From assembly GCF_001895925.1 (NCBI RefSeq), contig NZ_MPPI01000047.1:1-35326 (forward strand): 35,326 nucleotides of DNA, read 5' to 3'. Source of the DNA: Phormidesmis priestleyi ULC007 (GTDB lineage: Bacteria > Cyanobacteriota > Cyanobacteriia > Leptolyngbyales > Leptolyngbyaceae). The notes under the pieces are model-generated. The model saw only the letters and a program-made list of their open reading frames with translations, searched no databases and was not told where the DNA came from. Positions 24,148 to 33,040 of this stretch are shown here, one piece after another (within the stretch, counting starts at the first letter, position 1; the number at the start of each line of letters is the position of its first letter). Made by a program: the position numbers and the translations under genes.

Positions 24148-24243
24148 GCGTTAACTCATCAGTTTTTAGTTTTAAAAATTGGCTTGATTGGGTCTAAGTT
24201 TGGGTGCTTGTAATGCTTAGAGCAACTTTCATTAAAAGCTGCC

Positions 24244-24273
24244 TTGACAGTAAGACATCGAGTTTGGTAGAAT
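24244..24273 (+). promoter_or_regulatory. Sigma-70-type promoter
   Basis: Consensus TTGACA (24244-24249) and TAGAAT (24268-24273) with an 18-base spacer. It would drive the micro-ORF and small gene at 24368-24723, leaving a leader of about 90 bases that includes the inverted repeat TGAGCGTCA (24341-24349) / TGACGCTCA (24373-24381). Confidence 0.6.
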
Positions 24274-24367
24274 CCGCACTTTTTTGAGGTATAGTAAAGA
24301 ATATGTTACTTAACTCAATGCAATATCCAGTGTCAGTTTTTGAGCGTCAGAAGAAATTAGCTACACA

Positions 24368-24475
24368 TTGAGTGACGCTCAGAAAAAGCAACTAGCCCAT
24401 TACATAAGCCTCCCAGCAGAAGCTCTAAATGCAACTGCCTGGAGTAATTCACTACAAAGGTTGAGTTTCCATTGA
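24368..24475 (+). CDS. Possible 35-residue upstream ORF
   Basis: TTG 24368 opens a frame reading MSDAQKKQLAHYISLPAEAL and then NATAWSNSLQRLSFH, ending in TGA 24473-24475. Composition is protein-like, with an amphipathic helix and few rare codons. The stop overlaps the next gene's TTG start as TTGA, so translation may be coupled. No ribosome site is evident, and the right arm of a leader palindrome (24373-24381) lies in its first codons. It could be a leader peptide or a chance frame. Confidence 0.35.
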   Translation: MSDAQKKQLAHYISLPAEALNATAWSNSLQRLSFH

Positions 24476-24723
24476 AAATTCAAGCAAATGATATCCAGTC
24501 GGGCGATCGCATCATTGCTTACTGCAATAACAAGATGCAAATTTGTACAGTGAAACGGGTTATAGATCCGGATCTGAGTAACATCACCCTATCCGTCTTT
24601 ACCTCTGAGAGTTCGCGAAATTCACTGTCTCGCGTGTTGCGGTTTCAGCGGGATGCTTTGGTTGAACTACATGCCAAAAACCCCACTGAAACAGATATCG
24701 ATTCTCTCTGTGAACAACCCTAA
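24472..24723 (+). CDS. Small hypothetical protein
   Basis: 83 residues, soluble: MKIQANDIQSGDRIIAYCNN, then QICTVKRVIDPDLSNITLSV and a helical end. The opening resembles small cyanobacterial beta-barrel proteins that begin KIQxxxIQxGDxI; function unknown. TTG 24472 is taken as the start since it directly precedes KIQAND; there is no good ribosome site of its own, which fits coupling to the upstream micro-ORF. It converges with the S9 peptidase gene, three bases from stop to stop. Confidence 0.7.
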   Translation: MKIQANDIQSGDRIIAYCNNKMQICTVKRVIDPDLSNITLSVFTSESSRNSLSRVLRFQRDALVELHAKNPTETDIDSLCEQP

Positions 24724-24726
24724 AAC

Positions 24727-26667
24727 TCAGGGAAGGTTGTCGATCGTCACCGCATCAATGTGTTCGGCTGGGTAAAACTTAAACACTCGCGAGTAAAAGT
24801 AAAACTCCCCATCTAGTGCCCGCTTGATGTTCTCAGCCTTGCGAAAGCCGTGCTGCTCTCCTTCAAACAGCACATAAGCGACGGGAATCCCTTTGTCACG
24901 AAGTGCATTCACCATCATTTCGGCTTGGTTGGGCGGCACGATCTTGTCTTCGTCACCCTGGAAGAAGATTACCGGGCAGGCGAGACGATCGACAGCGCTG
25001 ATGGGCGATCGCTGATCATACAAGTCCTTTTGTGCAGGATAGGCACCTATCAAACTATCTAAATAGCGCGACTCAAACTTGTGGGTGTCTTCTGCTAATG
25101 CTTTGAGATCGCTCACCCCATAATAGCTCGCTCCTGCCTTAAAAGTGTTGCGGAAGGTGAGGGCACAAAGGGTTGTGTAGCCGCCTGCACTGCCGCCTGC
25201 AATGACTAAGCGATCGCCGTCAACTTTGCCTTGCGCTGTTAAATATTTGGCACCGTTGGCGCAGTCGTCAACATCGACAATGCCCCATTGGTTGTTGAGG
25301 CGTTGCCGATAAGCGCGACCATAGCCTGTGCTACCGCCATAGTTGACATCAAGCACGGCAAATCCGCGACTTGTCCAATATTGAATGCCTAAGTTTAAAG
25401 AGGCAGACGTAGATGCCGTAGGGCCGCCGTGACTTTTGACCAAAAGTGGAGGACGTTCGCCGTTTGGAGCGGTGTAGTCACGATTTTTAGGCGCATAGTA
25501 AAGGGCGTAAGCGGTTAAGCCGTTTTCAGTCGGAAATTCGATCGCTTCAGGAGCCGAGAGATAACTGGCATCGATCGACAACTCGCTGGCGCGCTGCAAG
25601 ACTTTAAAGGTTTTAGCGGTGAGATCCAACTGCACGATCGCAGACGGTTCTGTCGCTGACCCGCCCACAAAAGCAGCTTGACCTTGATTAACTTGCAGCC
25701 CTGCAATGCTGGTATAAGGACAATCAAGGGGTGCAAGCTCACGAGTGGTTAAGTCCAGAATTGCTAAGTGGCTGATACCGTTTTGAGTGTAGGTGCAGAG
25801 AATTTTATCGCTGTCAGCAAACCCATAAGTAGACATGCCAAACACCCACTGGGGCAAGCCAAATTCTGCTTCTAACGTCAGGACAGACTCGACTTCACCT
25901 TGAGGATGCCAGCGATCGAAGTTCCACCAACCTGCGCGATCGCTGACAAAATAAAGCACACCATCGGGCGACCATTCAGGCTGAAAAATTGATTCTTGTT
26001 TGCCGCCTGCAATATGTTGAGGGTCGCTCAGACTGCCATCTGACTGAACGTGAGCCACCCATAAGTCAGTGCCATCCCACGGCATGTTGGGGTGATTCCA
26101 CGAAATCCAAGCGAGAGATAAACCATCAGGGCTGAGGCGCGGAGAGGCGTAGAAATCATGTCCAGATGCGAGAATCGTCTGCTCGGCTTCGGCTTCGCCC
26201 AGCGGAATAGCAACGATCGTATTAACAGCTTCGCGATCAGCAACTTGATGATCTTCTCTCACGCAAATTAAGCGATTGTGAGCGCGATCGAACACGGCAT
26301 CTGCATAGCGTAACGATTCAGCCGACGTTAAAGGCAGAGGAGCGGCATCACCAGATTGACGATAGAGACGCTGATCGGAGAAGTTAGAGAAATAGACTAC
26401 GCCATCGGCAGCTAAAAACGCTCCGCCTCCATATTCATGCACACGAGTCCGGGCGTTGAAGGGGAGCGGCGTTTTCTCAGTGGTGATTCCTTCTGGTGAG
26501 CGGTGCATGATTACATTGCGTCCGCCTTCACTAGGGCGTGACTCGCTCCAATAAATGTCTTGACGATCGAGCTTGATTTGCCCTAGCCCGATCGAGCCAG
26601 CGACAATCAAATCTGAGGTGATTGGCGATTTCCAAGATCCATAAGGGGAAATTTGTGGGGCAGTCAT
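24727..26667 (-). CDS. S9-family prolyl oligopeptidase-type peptidase
   Basis: 646 residues from ATG 26667. An earlier start at 26793 would add 42 residues unlike the family. The N-terminal two thirds is a beta-propeller of WD40-like blades ([40 protein letters not shown]). The C-terminal alpha/beta hydrolase carries SHGGPT, the nucleophile Ser in [12 protein letters not shown], the Asp in [12 protein letters not shown] and the His in GEQHGFRK. It should cleave short peptides in the cytoplasm; there is no signal peptide. Oligopeptidase or acylaminoacyl-peptidase activity cannot be told apart by eye. The gene looks complete. Confidence 0.92.
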   Translation of the reverse strand: MTAPQISPYGSWKSPITSDLIVAGSIGLGQIKLDRQDIYWSESRPSEGGRNVIMHRSPEGITTEKTPLPFNARTRVHEYGGGAFLAADGVVYFSNFSDQRLYRQSGDAAPLPLTSAESLRYADAVFDRAHNRLICVREDHQVADREAVNTIVAIPLGEAEAEQTILASGHDFYASPRLSPDGLSLAWISWNHPNMPWDGTDLWVAHVQSDGSLSDPQHIAGGKQESIFQPEWSPDGVLYFVSDRAGWWNFDRWHPQGEVESVLTLEAEFGLPQWVFGMSTYGFADSDKILCTYTQNGISHLAILDLTTRELAPLDCPYTSIAGLQVNQGQAAFVGGSATEPSAIVQLDLTAKTFKVLQRASELSIDASYLSAPEAIEFPTENGLTAYALYYAPKNRDYTAPNGERPPLLVKSHGGPTASTSASLNLGIQYWTSRGFAVLDVNYGGSTGYGRAYRQRLNNQWGIVDVDDCANGAKYLTAQGKVDGDRLVIAGGSAGGYTTLCALTFRNTFKAGASYYGVSDLKALAEDTHKFESRYLDSLIGAYPAQKDLYDQRSPISAVDRLACPVIFFQGDEDKIVPPNQAEMMVNALRDKGIPVAYVLFEGEQHGFRKAENIKRALDGEFYFYSRVFKFYPAEHIDAVTIDNLP

Positions 26668-26827
26668 AAGCTTTTCTAGAGTCTCTCTTAGTAGTGTGCC
26701 ACGGAGCGCGTGATTTAACTTTAGACGTTCGATTAGTAATACTTCAGACAGGTTGCATAATCTCCGATGCCCAAGTGTGAAATAGGCTAACACCGCTTCA
26801 GTCGTCTATTCCACACGGAGTCTAACC

Positions 26828-27004
26828 ATGTCTCAACTCATCGTTCAATCTCCTGCGATCGCTGCTCCCGATAGTCAAGCTCAATCAGCAAACACTTCGT
26901 CGATTGATCGCGCTCATGAATCAGCAGTTCAAGGCAAATTAGTGGCTCAATGGCTGCTAGATGAGAATTCCAAGCTCTACTGTCGATGGGTTAAGGCGAA
27001 TTAA
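26828..27004 (+). CDS. Small conserved-type protein, 58 residues
   Basis: ATG 26828, with GGAG seven bases upstream, encodes MSQLIVQSPAIAAPDSQAQS and ends KLVAQWLLDENSKLYCRWVK-AN. The N-terminal half is polar and probably disordered; the C-terminal half (QWLLDENSKLYCRWV) is a compact hydrophobic-aromatic motif that looks conserved. No membrane segment. Unknown function. It is divergent from the S9 peptidase, sharing a 160-base upstream region. Confidence 0.65.
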   Translation: MSQLIVQSPAIAAPDSQAQSANTSSIDRAHESAVQGKLVAQWLLDENSKLYCRWVKAN

Positions 27005-27116
27005 TTTTCATCTTGCACCTAGCGATCGCCCATGATCTTTCTGCGCTTGTCGCGATCGCTGGCTATGAAACTACCAGCTATGGCACGGTTACAACACCAT
27101 CAGCGAGGGAATCACA

Positions 27117-27794
27117 ATGGTAGCCTTTTTCACAAATCTCCCAGACATTATTGCAGCAGCGTCAAAATCCCCATTAGGCATCAGTGCTTTAACCGTAGCC
27201 GCACTTTCGTTTATTAGCTTCTTCTTTTTTCGTCGATCGTCTGAGTGGACGAGGATTGCAGTCTTTTTCCTGATGGGAATTGGGGCTTTTATCATCACTG
27301 TCATTGGAATCGGGGCTTCTAGCATAACTGACATGACGAGGCAGCGATCTGATCCAAAAACTTGGAACTCTCCTCCTCCAGTTCCTACTCCCATTCCTAC
27401 TACGCCCTCCGTTCGACTCTCTCTTTCAGTTCCTACTCCCATTTCTACTCGGCCCTCCGTTCAACCCTCTCCTGCTCCGATACGCCTAGTGGCTGGTACA
27501 TGGAGAGCGCAAATGGCATCTTCAGTAATTATGACCATCACAATTGATTCAGATGGAACATACACGAAGAAGTGGCATTTCCTCAAAAAGAATGTCGAGG
27601 TTGAAATGTGGGGAAGTTATTATATGTATGGCAACTACATCGACCTAAACTGCGGAGATTTTTCACCTCGTAATACTGTGTTTGATTCTGTACTTAGTCG
27701 TTGTTCTGGAAACCTAGACCAGCTCAGGATTCTAGATCAGAATCATCTCAAAAGCACAGGCACAAAGAGTACAGATTTATATCGAATTCGTTGA
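27117..27794 (+). CDS. Membrane protein with Pro-rich linker and beta-rich C-terminal domain
   Basis: 225 residues. Two membrane helices (about 20-38 and 45-68) are followed by a Pro/Ser/Thr linker (residues 85-120) and a C-terminal domain starting VAGTWRAQMASSVIMTITID, with SDGTYTKKWHF and GSYYMYGNYIDLNC. This is the pattern of small lipocalin-like sensor or binding domains (GTW ... G.Y). The linker is built from two 48-bp direct repeats. ATG 27117 follows GAGGGAA. Function unknown. The charge pattern suggests that the C-terminal domain lies outside the cytoplasm, but this is not certain. Confidence 0.75.
   Translation: MVAFFTNLPDIIAAASKSPLGISALTVAALSFISFFFFRRSSEWTRIAVFFLMGIGAFIITVIGIGASSITDMTRQRSDPKTWNSPPPVPTPIPTTPSVRLSLSVPTPISTRPSVQPSPAPIRLVAGTWRAQMASSVIMTITIDSDGTYTKKWHFLKKNVEVEMWGSYYMYGNYIDLNCGDFSPRNTVFDSVLSRCSGNLDQLRILDQNHLKSTGTKSTDLYRIR
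27381..27476 (+). repeat. Two 48-bp direct repeats in the linker
   Basis: GTTCCTACTCCCATTCCTAC at 27381 and a near copy at 27429, each followed by CCCTCCGTTC. They code VPTPI(P/S)T(T/R)PSV. The unit is in frame, so copy number can change the linker length without breaking the gene. Confidence 0.8.
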
Positions 27795-27933
27795 AAATCT
27801 GTACTATTGCGATTAGGTGATTTGTGTTAAAGTCAAGAAGGGTGTTAAATCCGGTTGACAGCCTTGTTTTCCTTAACAAGCGCATCTCCGAATCTAACGT
27901 CTCTGCAATTTCTGGTTCTGGAGATTTCCTTCG

Positions 27934-28221
27934 ATGTCGATTTATGTTGGTAACCTTTCTTACGAGGTTACGCAAGAAGATCTTTCTACTATCTTTTCGG
28001 AATATGGCGCAGTAAAGCGGGTTCAGCTTCCGACCGATCGTGAAACGGGTCGTATGCGTGGGTTTGGGTTTGTTGAAATGGAAACAGACGCTCAAGAAGC
28101 GGCTGCGATCGAAGCATTAGACGGTGCAGAATGGATGGGTCGTGATTTAAGAGTCAACAAAGCGAAGCCCCGTGAAGACAATCGTGGCGGTGGGCGGAGT
28201 AGTTTCTCTGAGCGCTACTAA
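27934..28221 (+). CDS. RRM-type RNA-binding protein
   Basis: 95 residues: one RNA recognition motif with RNP2 IYVGNLSY (residues 3-10) and RNP1 RGFGFVEM, then a short Gly/Arg/Ser tail (NRGGGRSSFSERY). These are the cyanobacterial Rbp proteins, often cold-induced and able to bind mRNA. GGAG sits ten bases before ATG 27934, and the roughly 130-base leader after 27800 is long for the window, as in cold-regulated rbp genes. The tail is of the short-Gly type. The gene is complete. Confidence 0.93.
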   Translation: MSIYVGNLSYEVTQEDLSTIFSEYGAVKRVQLPTDRETGRMRGFGFVEMETDAQEAAAIEALDGAEWMGRDLRVNKAKPREDNRGGGRSSFSERY

Positions 28222-28242
28222 AGCAATCTTTATTGAGTATGA

Positions 28243-28290
28243 GACCTTGAGCTTAGGCGACAGCAGTCTGCTAGTTCAGGGTCTTTCTGA
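28243..28290 (+). terminator. Probable terminator of the RRM gene
   Basis: GACCTTGA (28243-28250) pairs with TTCAGGGTC (28275-28283), with a smaller AGCA/TGCT hairpin inside, followed by TTTCTGATTT. It is 22 bases after the stop. The T-run is imperfect. Confidence 0.45.
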
Positions 28291-28298
28291 TTTAAATC

Positions 28299-28595
28299 AT
28301 GAGAGCCAGACTTGAAGACGAGATTGTTTTGCTGCATCACGAAGACGTTCCCCCGTTTAAAAAGGGTGGATCGGTGGTGCGAAATAGCTATTTTTGGGCG
28401 CTGAAATCGATCGCAGGACGAGCCAGCCGGGGGAGGGATTGGGAATATGAACCAGAGGTTTGGCTTGCCCTGCAACGAATGCTGCTTTCGTTTTCGGAAT
28501 CGGGTTATTTGGGGTTGTCGGAGACGATATTAGAGTTTCCGGCAGACACCGAAGAGATTCCGGCAGTTTTGCGCCCGGTAGCGACTTGGCAATAG
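28299..28595 (+). CDS. Small hypothetical protein
   Basis: 98 residues: MRARLEDEIVLLHHEDVPPF, then SVVRNSYFWALKSIAGRA and WLALQRMLLSFSESGYLGLS. A soluble, helix-rich protein with no known motif; the composition and length look like a conserved cyanobacterial family of unknown role. No good ribosome site lies before ATG 28299. The stop (28593-28595) precedes a family A MITE by seven bases. Confidence 0.6.
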   Translation: MRARLEDEIVLLHHEDVPPFKKGGSVVRNSYFWALKSIAGRASRGRDWEYEPEVWLALQRMLLSFSESGYLGLSETILEFPADTEEIPAVLRPVATWQ

Positions 28596-28602
28596 CTAGG
28601 TT

Positions 28603-28776
28603 AACGTCAGTTCGACAGAAGTGATTGGCTACGGTTGTGAATCCGGGAAGCCCCCTAAATCCCCCAAAATTGGGGGACTTTGAGCCAAGAGTTCCGATTC
28701 AAAGTGCCTCAGAATGGGGGATTTAGGGGGCTGAAGCCGCTCAAAACGAAGTGAAGAACCTCGTCGAACTGACGTT
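28603..28776. repeat. Family A MITE-like element, copy 3
   Basis: 174 bp with ends AACGTCAGTTCGAC (28603-28616) and GTCGAACTGACGTT (28763-28776), perfect inverted repeats, and the CCCCCTAAATCCCCC / GGGGGATTTAGGGGG core. AGGTT flanks it on both sides (28598-28602, 28777-28781), a 5-bp target duplication. It is the best preserved copy of the family. Confidence 0.9.
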
Positions 28777-28865
28777 AGGTTAGTGGGGTTGAATTCTGCA
28801 GCCTGAATTGGGGATGGGGATTTCTGGTAGCTTTTTAACCAGAAATCCCGCAGTTTAGCAACGCT

Positions 28866-31802
28866 CTATTTAGTGTCCATCCAATTTTGACCTGCGCGGA
28901 TTTCGACCAGCAACGGCACACTTAACTGAACTGCGGTTTCCATTTGAGATTTGATTTGAGGCTGCAATTCTTCCCACGCGTCGGGGGCAACTTCAAACAC
29001 CAGTTCGTCATGAACTTGCAGCAGCAGTCGCGCCTCATATTGCTTTAACAACTCGTGCAGCGTCACCATCGCAATCTTGATAATGTCGGCGCTAGAACCC
29101 TGAATTGGAGCATTGGCGGCAGCTCTTAAAAGCTGCGCGTCGAACTGGTCACGAGTTTTGACTTTGCTCAGGTCGATCGAGCTTGGATCAACGCCGCGCA
29201 ACTGCTTCAGCGAATCGCTGGCAAAGTTGAAATAACGACGACGACCGCGAATCGTTTCGACATAGCCATTGGCGATCGCTTCTCGCTGCATTTGCTGCAA
29301 ATAAGCAAAAACGCGGGAGTAGCGATCGTTAAACCGCTCAATAAATTCTTTGGCGACTGATGATCTAACCCCAGCTTCTCTAGCAAAACGTTGGGCACCC
29401 ATGCCATAGATTACGCCGAAGTTGATAATTTTGGCTAACCGCCGTTCTTCAGAACTGATGTCATCTTTTTCGAGCAATAATTTCGCCGTCAGCGTGTGCA
29501 CGTCTTGATTATTTCGATAAGTCTCGATCAGAATAGGTTCTTGACTGAGATGTGCCAGAATTCTCAACTCAATTTGTGAATAATCTGCCGCTACCATCAG
29601 CCAGCCTTCAGCAGGGATAAATGCTTTGCGAATCTGACGGCTAAATGCAGTCCGAATCGGGATGTTTTGCAAGTTGGGGCTAGACGATGACAGCCGACCC
29701 GTCGAAGTTGCCGCTTGGTTAAAGTCGGTGTGAACCCGATGCGTATCGGGGCGTACCAGGTTTGGCAACGCATCCACGTAGGTAGATTTTAACTTTGAGA
29801 GCGTCCGATGTTCGAGAATTAAATCAACTACAGGATGATCGCCTTGTAGTTTTTCTAGCGTTGCCGCATCGGTTGAGAATCCGGTTTTAATTTTGCGAGA
29901 TTTCTTGCGATCGAGTCCTAGCCGATCAAATAACAACTCACTCAATTGTTTAGGAGAAGCGAGACTAAATTTTTCTTGGGCAGCTTCATAGGCGCGTTGC
30001 TCAAGTGATTGCAAATCGTGTTCTAACGTTTTTGAAAAGTCATTCAAATACTGTTCATCGATCCGCACTCCACAGGCTTCAGCCTCAGCTAAAACGGGTT
30101 CTAATGGCTGTTCGATTTCTAATAATAAACGGTGTAATTGAGGAATGGGTTCAAGGAGCGATCGCAGCTTGGGCACGAGATGAAACGTGCTATAAACATC
30201 CATGCCGCAATAGTCGGCGACCGCAGCAATGTCAATCTCTGGCAGGGTTTTGCCTTTAGTCACAAGGTCAGTATAGTCAAGCGCTCGAATGCCTAAATAA
30301 GTTTGACTGAGATCGCCAAGTTTGTGACTGCCTTCGGGATTAATGACATAACTCGCCAGCATGGTGTCAAAGACCACACCCGCGAGGTGAATGCCTTGGA
30401 ATCGCAGCACTAAGCGATCGAACTTGGCATTCTGCAATGATTTGGGATAGTCAGCACTTTCTAGAATTGGACGCAGCGTTTCTAACACGAGAGCTTTGTC
30501 TAAATTCTTGCCGGATAAGTGTCCGATCGGAATATACGCCACCGTATCTTTTTCGGGTGCCCAGCAGCAGCCGATGCCAACTAAATCTGCATCTCGTGGC
30601 TCTAAAGAAGTGGTTTCAGTGTCCCAAGCAACGGGGGTTTTTGCATCGGTGCAGGTTTGCAGAATGGCGACCAGTTCGCTGAGTTTTTGAGGCGTGTTGA
30701 TGATCCGCGGCGCGAGAATGACGGGCTGAATTTTTTCAGCATTGGCGGTGTCTTCGGCACTAAAAAACCACAGATCATCACTTTCACCATAGCGAGGAAC
30801 TGGTTTTTGGGTGGGAGTGGTTTCTGCCGCCTTCGCACCTTCGTCAGACAACTCGGTGCCATCGCTGGTGAGTTGAGAACGCCATTTTTTAACTTTGTTG
30901 AGGAACGATCGAAACTCAAACTTTTCTAGCAGTGCGGTGACGTGTTCTTCATCAAAGCCCTGAAGCTTGCAGGCAGCCGGATCAATGTCGATCGGCACAT
31001 CCAAATGAATTTGCGCCATCCACTGCGAATGACAGGCAGCATCGCGTCCGTCTTCGAGTTTTTTCTTGACCGCACCTTTAATGTCAGTGATCGATTCATA
31101 AACTTTCTCTAACGATCCGTAAGTGGTAAGCAGTTGCACCGCCGTCTTTTCACCAATGCCTTTCACACCGGGAATATTGTCAGACGGATCGCCGCACAGC
31201 GCCTTAAAGTCAACGACTTGCGAAGGCAACACGCCCATTTTGTCTTTGACTTCTTGCACCCCAAACTCTCTGGGAGGCTGAACCCCTTTGCCATAAACGG
31301 TGCTGAGATAGAGAATTTTGATGTGATTTTCGGCATCAACTAGCTGAAATAAATCACGATCGCCGCTCAAAATCTTGACATCAAACCCAGCCCGTCGCGC
31401 TTTGTGTGCCAAAGTGCCGATCACATCATCTGCTTCATAGCCGGGAGTGACGACGATCGACAAATTCATCGCCCTGAGCAACTCTTGAAGATTTTCTAAG
31501 TCGGGCATAAAATCTTCGGGTGTTTCGGGGCGATCGGCTTTATAAGTGTCGTCTGCCTCATGGCGAAACGTCGGCCCGCCCAGATCGAACGCGATCGCAA
31601 GATAGTCTGGCTTTTCTAACTCCACCGTTTCTAACAGCGCTTTGAGAAACCCATAAGACACGCTCGTCGGAACGCCCGTTGAGGTGCGAAGCCCGCCGTC
31701 TCGCCCTTTAGCAAAGGCAAAATAGGCCCGAAACGCCAGCGAGTGACCATCAACAAGAACGATTTTGGGAAGCTTTGTCACAGAACGATCGAAAGGGGAC
31801 AT
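28866..31802 (-). CDS. polA: DNA polymerase I
   Basis: 978 residues from ATG 31802; an extension to 31868 would run into a family B repeat and is rejected. Three domains are visible: a 5'-3' flap nuclease (residues about 10-290; VLVDGHSLAFRAYFA, GYEADDVIGTLA, GDPSDNIPGVKGIGEKTA), a DnaQ-like 3'-5' exonuclease with acidic residues kept in WDTETTSL, NAKFDRLVL and YCGMDVYSTF, so proofreading is likely active, and a family A polymerase with VAADYSQIELRILAHL, RRLAKIINFGVIYGMG and LLQVHDELVFE. It removes RNA primers and fills gaps during replication and repair. A single gene, with no obvious operon partner. Confidence 0.97.
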   Translation of the reverse strand: MSPFDRSVTKLPKIVLVDGHSLAFRAYFAFAKGRDGGLRTSTGVPTSVSYGFLKALLETVELEKPDYLAIAFDLGGPTFRHEADDTYKADRPETPEDFMPDLENLQELLRAMNLSIVVTPGYEADDVIGTLAHKARRAGFDVKILSGDRDLFQLVDAENHIKILYLSTVYGKGVQPPREFGVQEVKDKMGVLPSQVVDFKALCGDPSDNIPGVKGIGEKTAVQLLTTYGSLEKVYESITDIKGAVKKKLEDGRDAACHSQWMAQIHLDVPIDIDPAACKLQGFDEEHVTALLEKFEFRSFLNKVKKWRSQLTSDGTELSDEGAKAAETTPTQKPVPRYGESDDLWFFSAEDTANAEKIQPVILAPRIINTPQKLSELVAILQTCTDAKTPVAWDTETTSLEPRDADLVGIGCCWAPEKDTVAYIPIGHLSGKNLDKALVLETLRPILESADYPKSLQNAKFDRLVLRFQGIHLAGVVFDTMLASYVINPEGSHKLGDLSQTYLGIRALDYTDLVTKGKTLPEIDIAAVADYCGMDVYSTFHLVPKLRSLLEPIPQLHRLLLEIEQPLEPVLAEAEACGVRIDEQYLNDFSKTLEHDLQSLEQRAYEAAQEKFSLASPKQLSELLFDRLGLDRKKSRKIKTGFSTDAATLEKLQGDHPVVDLILEHRTLSKLKSTYVDALPNLVRPDTHRVHTDFNQAATSTGRLSSSSPNLQNIPIRTAFSRQIRKAFIPAEGWLMVAADYSQIELRILAHLSQEPILIETYRNNQDVHTLTAKLLLEKDDISSEERRLAKIINFGVIYGMGAQRFAREAGVRSSVAKEFIERFNDRYSRVFAYLQQMQREAIANGYVETIRGRRRYFNFASDSLKQLRGVDPSSIDLSKVKTRDQFDAQLLRAAANAPIQGSSADIIKIAMVTLHELLKQYEARLLLQVHDELVFEVAPDAWEELQPQIKSQMETAVQLSVPLLVEIRAGQNWMDTK

Positions 31803-31857
31803 GACTTTATTGTAGCGAGTGAGCGCGATCGAGATCGGGTTCGGGGTGTCAAGTCGT

Positions 31858-31927
31858 TGTAGGGGCATGGCACTGCTGTGCCCGTAGGCATTAGCAAGTA
31901 ACCGATATTGTTTAATCCACGATCCTA
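31858..31927. repeat. Family B repeat, copy 3, left end missing
   Basis: TAGGGGCATGGCACTGCTGT through GCAAGTAACCGATATTGTTT and ATCCACGATCCTA matches the right two thirds of copies 1 and 2. The GGGCATGGCAC half-hairpin is present, but the left inverted end is absent. The right end supplies the TAG stop of the Ca2+/H+ exchanger, and the left side reaches into polA's upstream region. Confidence 0.75.
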
Positions 31928-33004
31928 AGCAGGTTGAAAATAAAACGCCGCGCCCAAGATCACGTAGGTTGCCAACAAAAGTACGCCTTCTAACCAGTTC
32001 GATCGTCCGTCTAAACTAATCAGATTGGCAACCACCACTGCAACAGTGACAGCCACCACCTCAAACGGGTTAAAGCTGAGATCCATCGGTTGTCCGATCG
32101 CTTGCCCCACTAACACCAACATCGGTGCCATTAACAATGCAACAAGCAAACTAGAACCCATTGCAACCGATACCGATAAATCCATATTATTTTTAACCGC
32201 AACGCCAACAGCCGTCACATACTCGGCGGCACCTCCTACCAATGGTAAGAGAATCACTCCAGTAAACAAAGGCGTTAATCCTAACCCTTTGGTCGCTTCT
32301 TCAACCACACCTACAAAAATCTCAGACTCATAAGCAACTGCCACCGTCGAAGCGAGTAAAACGCCGAGCCAGAGCCGCAAATTAGGCTGGTGTAGGGTGC
32401 CGTCACTGTCTGCTTCGAGTTCAGAGATGCCGACCTCATATAAATAGTTGTGCGTTTTGAGCGAGAAAATCAGCGTCATCACATAAACCGCAATCAACAC
32501 GATCGCGACGGTGGTTGAGAGTTCTTTAACGGGCAAGGTATCGACTTCTCCAGCAAAATAAAACGCCATTGATGGCAGCAAAATCGCAATCACCGCCAGC
32601 GTCATTGACGAGCCATTGACTCGCGCCACGATCGGCTTAAATTCTTGCTCTTTAAATCGCAGTCCGCCAAAAAACATTGACATCCCCATCGCTAGCAGCA
32701 AGTTGCTAATAATGGTTCCGGTAATGCTAGCTTTTACGATGTCGATCAGCCCGGCTCTGAGGGCCACTAAACCAATAATCAGTTCGGTGGCGTTGCCAAA
32801 CACAGCATTGAGCAACCCGCCAACCGACGGGCCTGTGACTACAGCAACTTCTTCAGTCGCGGTGCTTAACCAAATGGCAAGAGGCACGATCGCCAGTGCC
32901 GAAGTCACGAAAACCGTCAGGGTTCCCCATTCTAATTTCTCGGCCGCGATCGAGATCGGGACGAAGATGAGGAGTCCGATCGATAAAATCTTTTTAATGG
33001 ACAT
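31925..33004 (-). CDS. cax: Ca2+/H+ antiporter (CaCA/CAX family)
   Basis: 359 residues with about 11 membrane helices, in the inverted two-repeat layout of the CAX group. The two ion-binding alpha motifs are seen: VFGNATELIIGLVAL in the first half and LPLVGGAAEYVTAVGVAV in the second, each with the essential Glu. The acidic linker is VGISELEADSDGTLHQ. It should export Ca2+ in exchange for protons at the plasma or thylakoid membrane. The ATG at 33004 is used. The TAG stop (31925-31927) comes from the family B repeat end. Regulation is unknown. Confidence 0.92.
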   Translation of the reverse strand: MSIKKILSIGLLIFVPISIAAEKLEWGTLTVFVTSALAIVPLAIWLSTATEEVAVVTGPSVGGLLNAVFGNATELIIGLVALRAGLIDIVKASITGTIISNLLLAMGMSMFFGGLRFKEQEFKPIVARVNGSSMTLAVIAILLPSMAFYFAGEVDTLPVKELSTTVAIVLIAVYVMTLIFSLKTHNYLYEVGISELEADSDGTLHQPNLRLWLGVLLASTVAVAYESEIFVGVVEEATKGLGLTPLFTGVILLPLVGGAAEYVTAVGVAVKNNMDLSVSVAMGSSLLVALLMAPMLVLVGQAIGQPMDLSFNPFEVVAVTVAVVVANLISLDGRSNWLEGVLLLATYVILGAAFYFQPA

Positions 33005-33040
33005 AGAAAATCGCCTAACGTCAAAAACTATAGCGATCCT

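Larger units (their letters stand above)
23970..24367. other. Intergenic region with repeat and promoter
   Basis: Contains the 135-bp element at 24013-24147 and the promoter at 24244-24273. The rest is AT-rich leader sequence without a credible gene. Confidence 0.6.

Noticed and set aside
31803-31868. N-terminal extension of DNA polymerase I
   Set aside because: The first 22 codons overlap a dispersed repeat and do not resemble the family; ATG 31802 fits.
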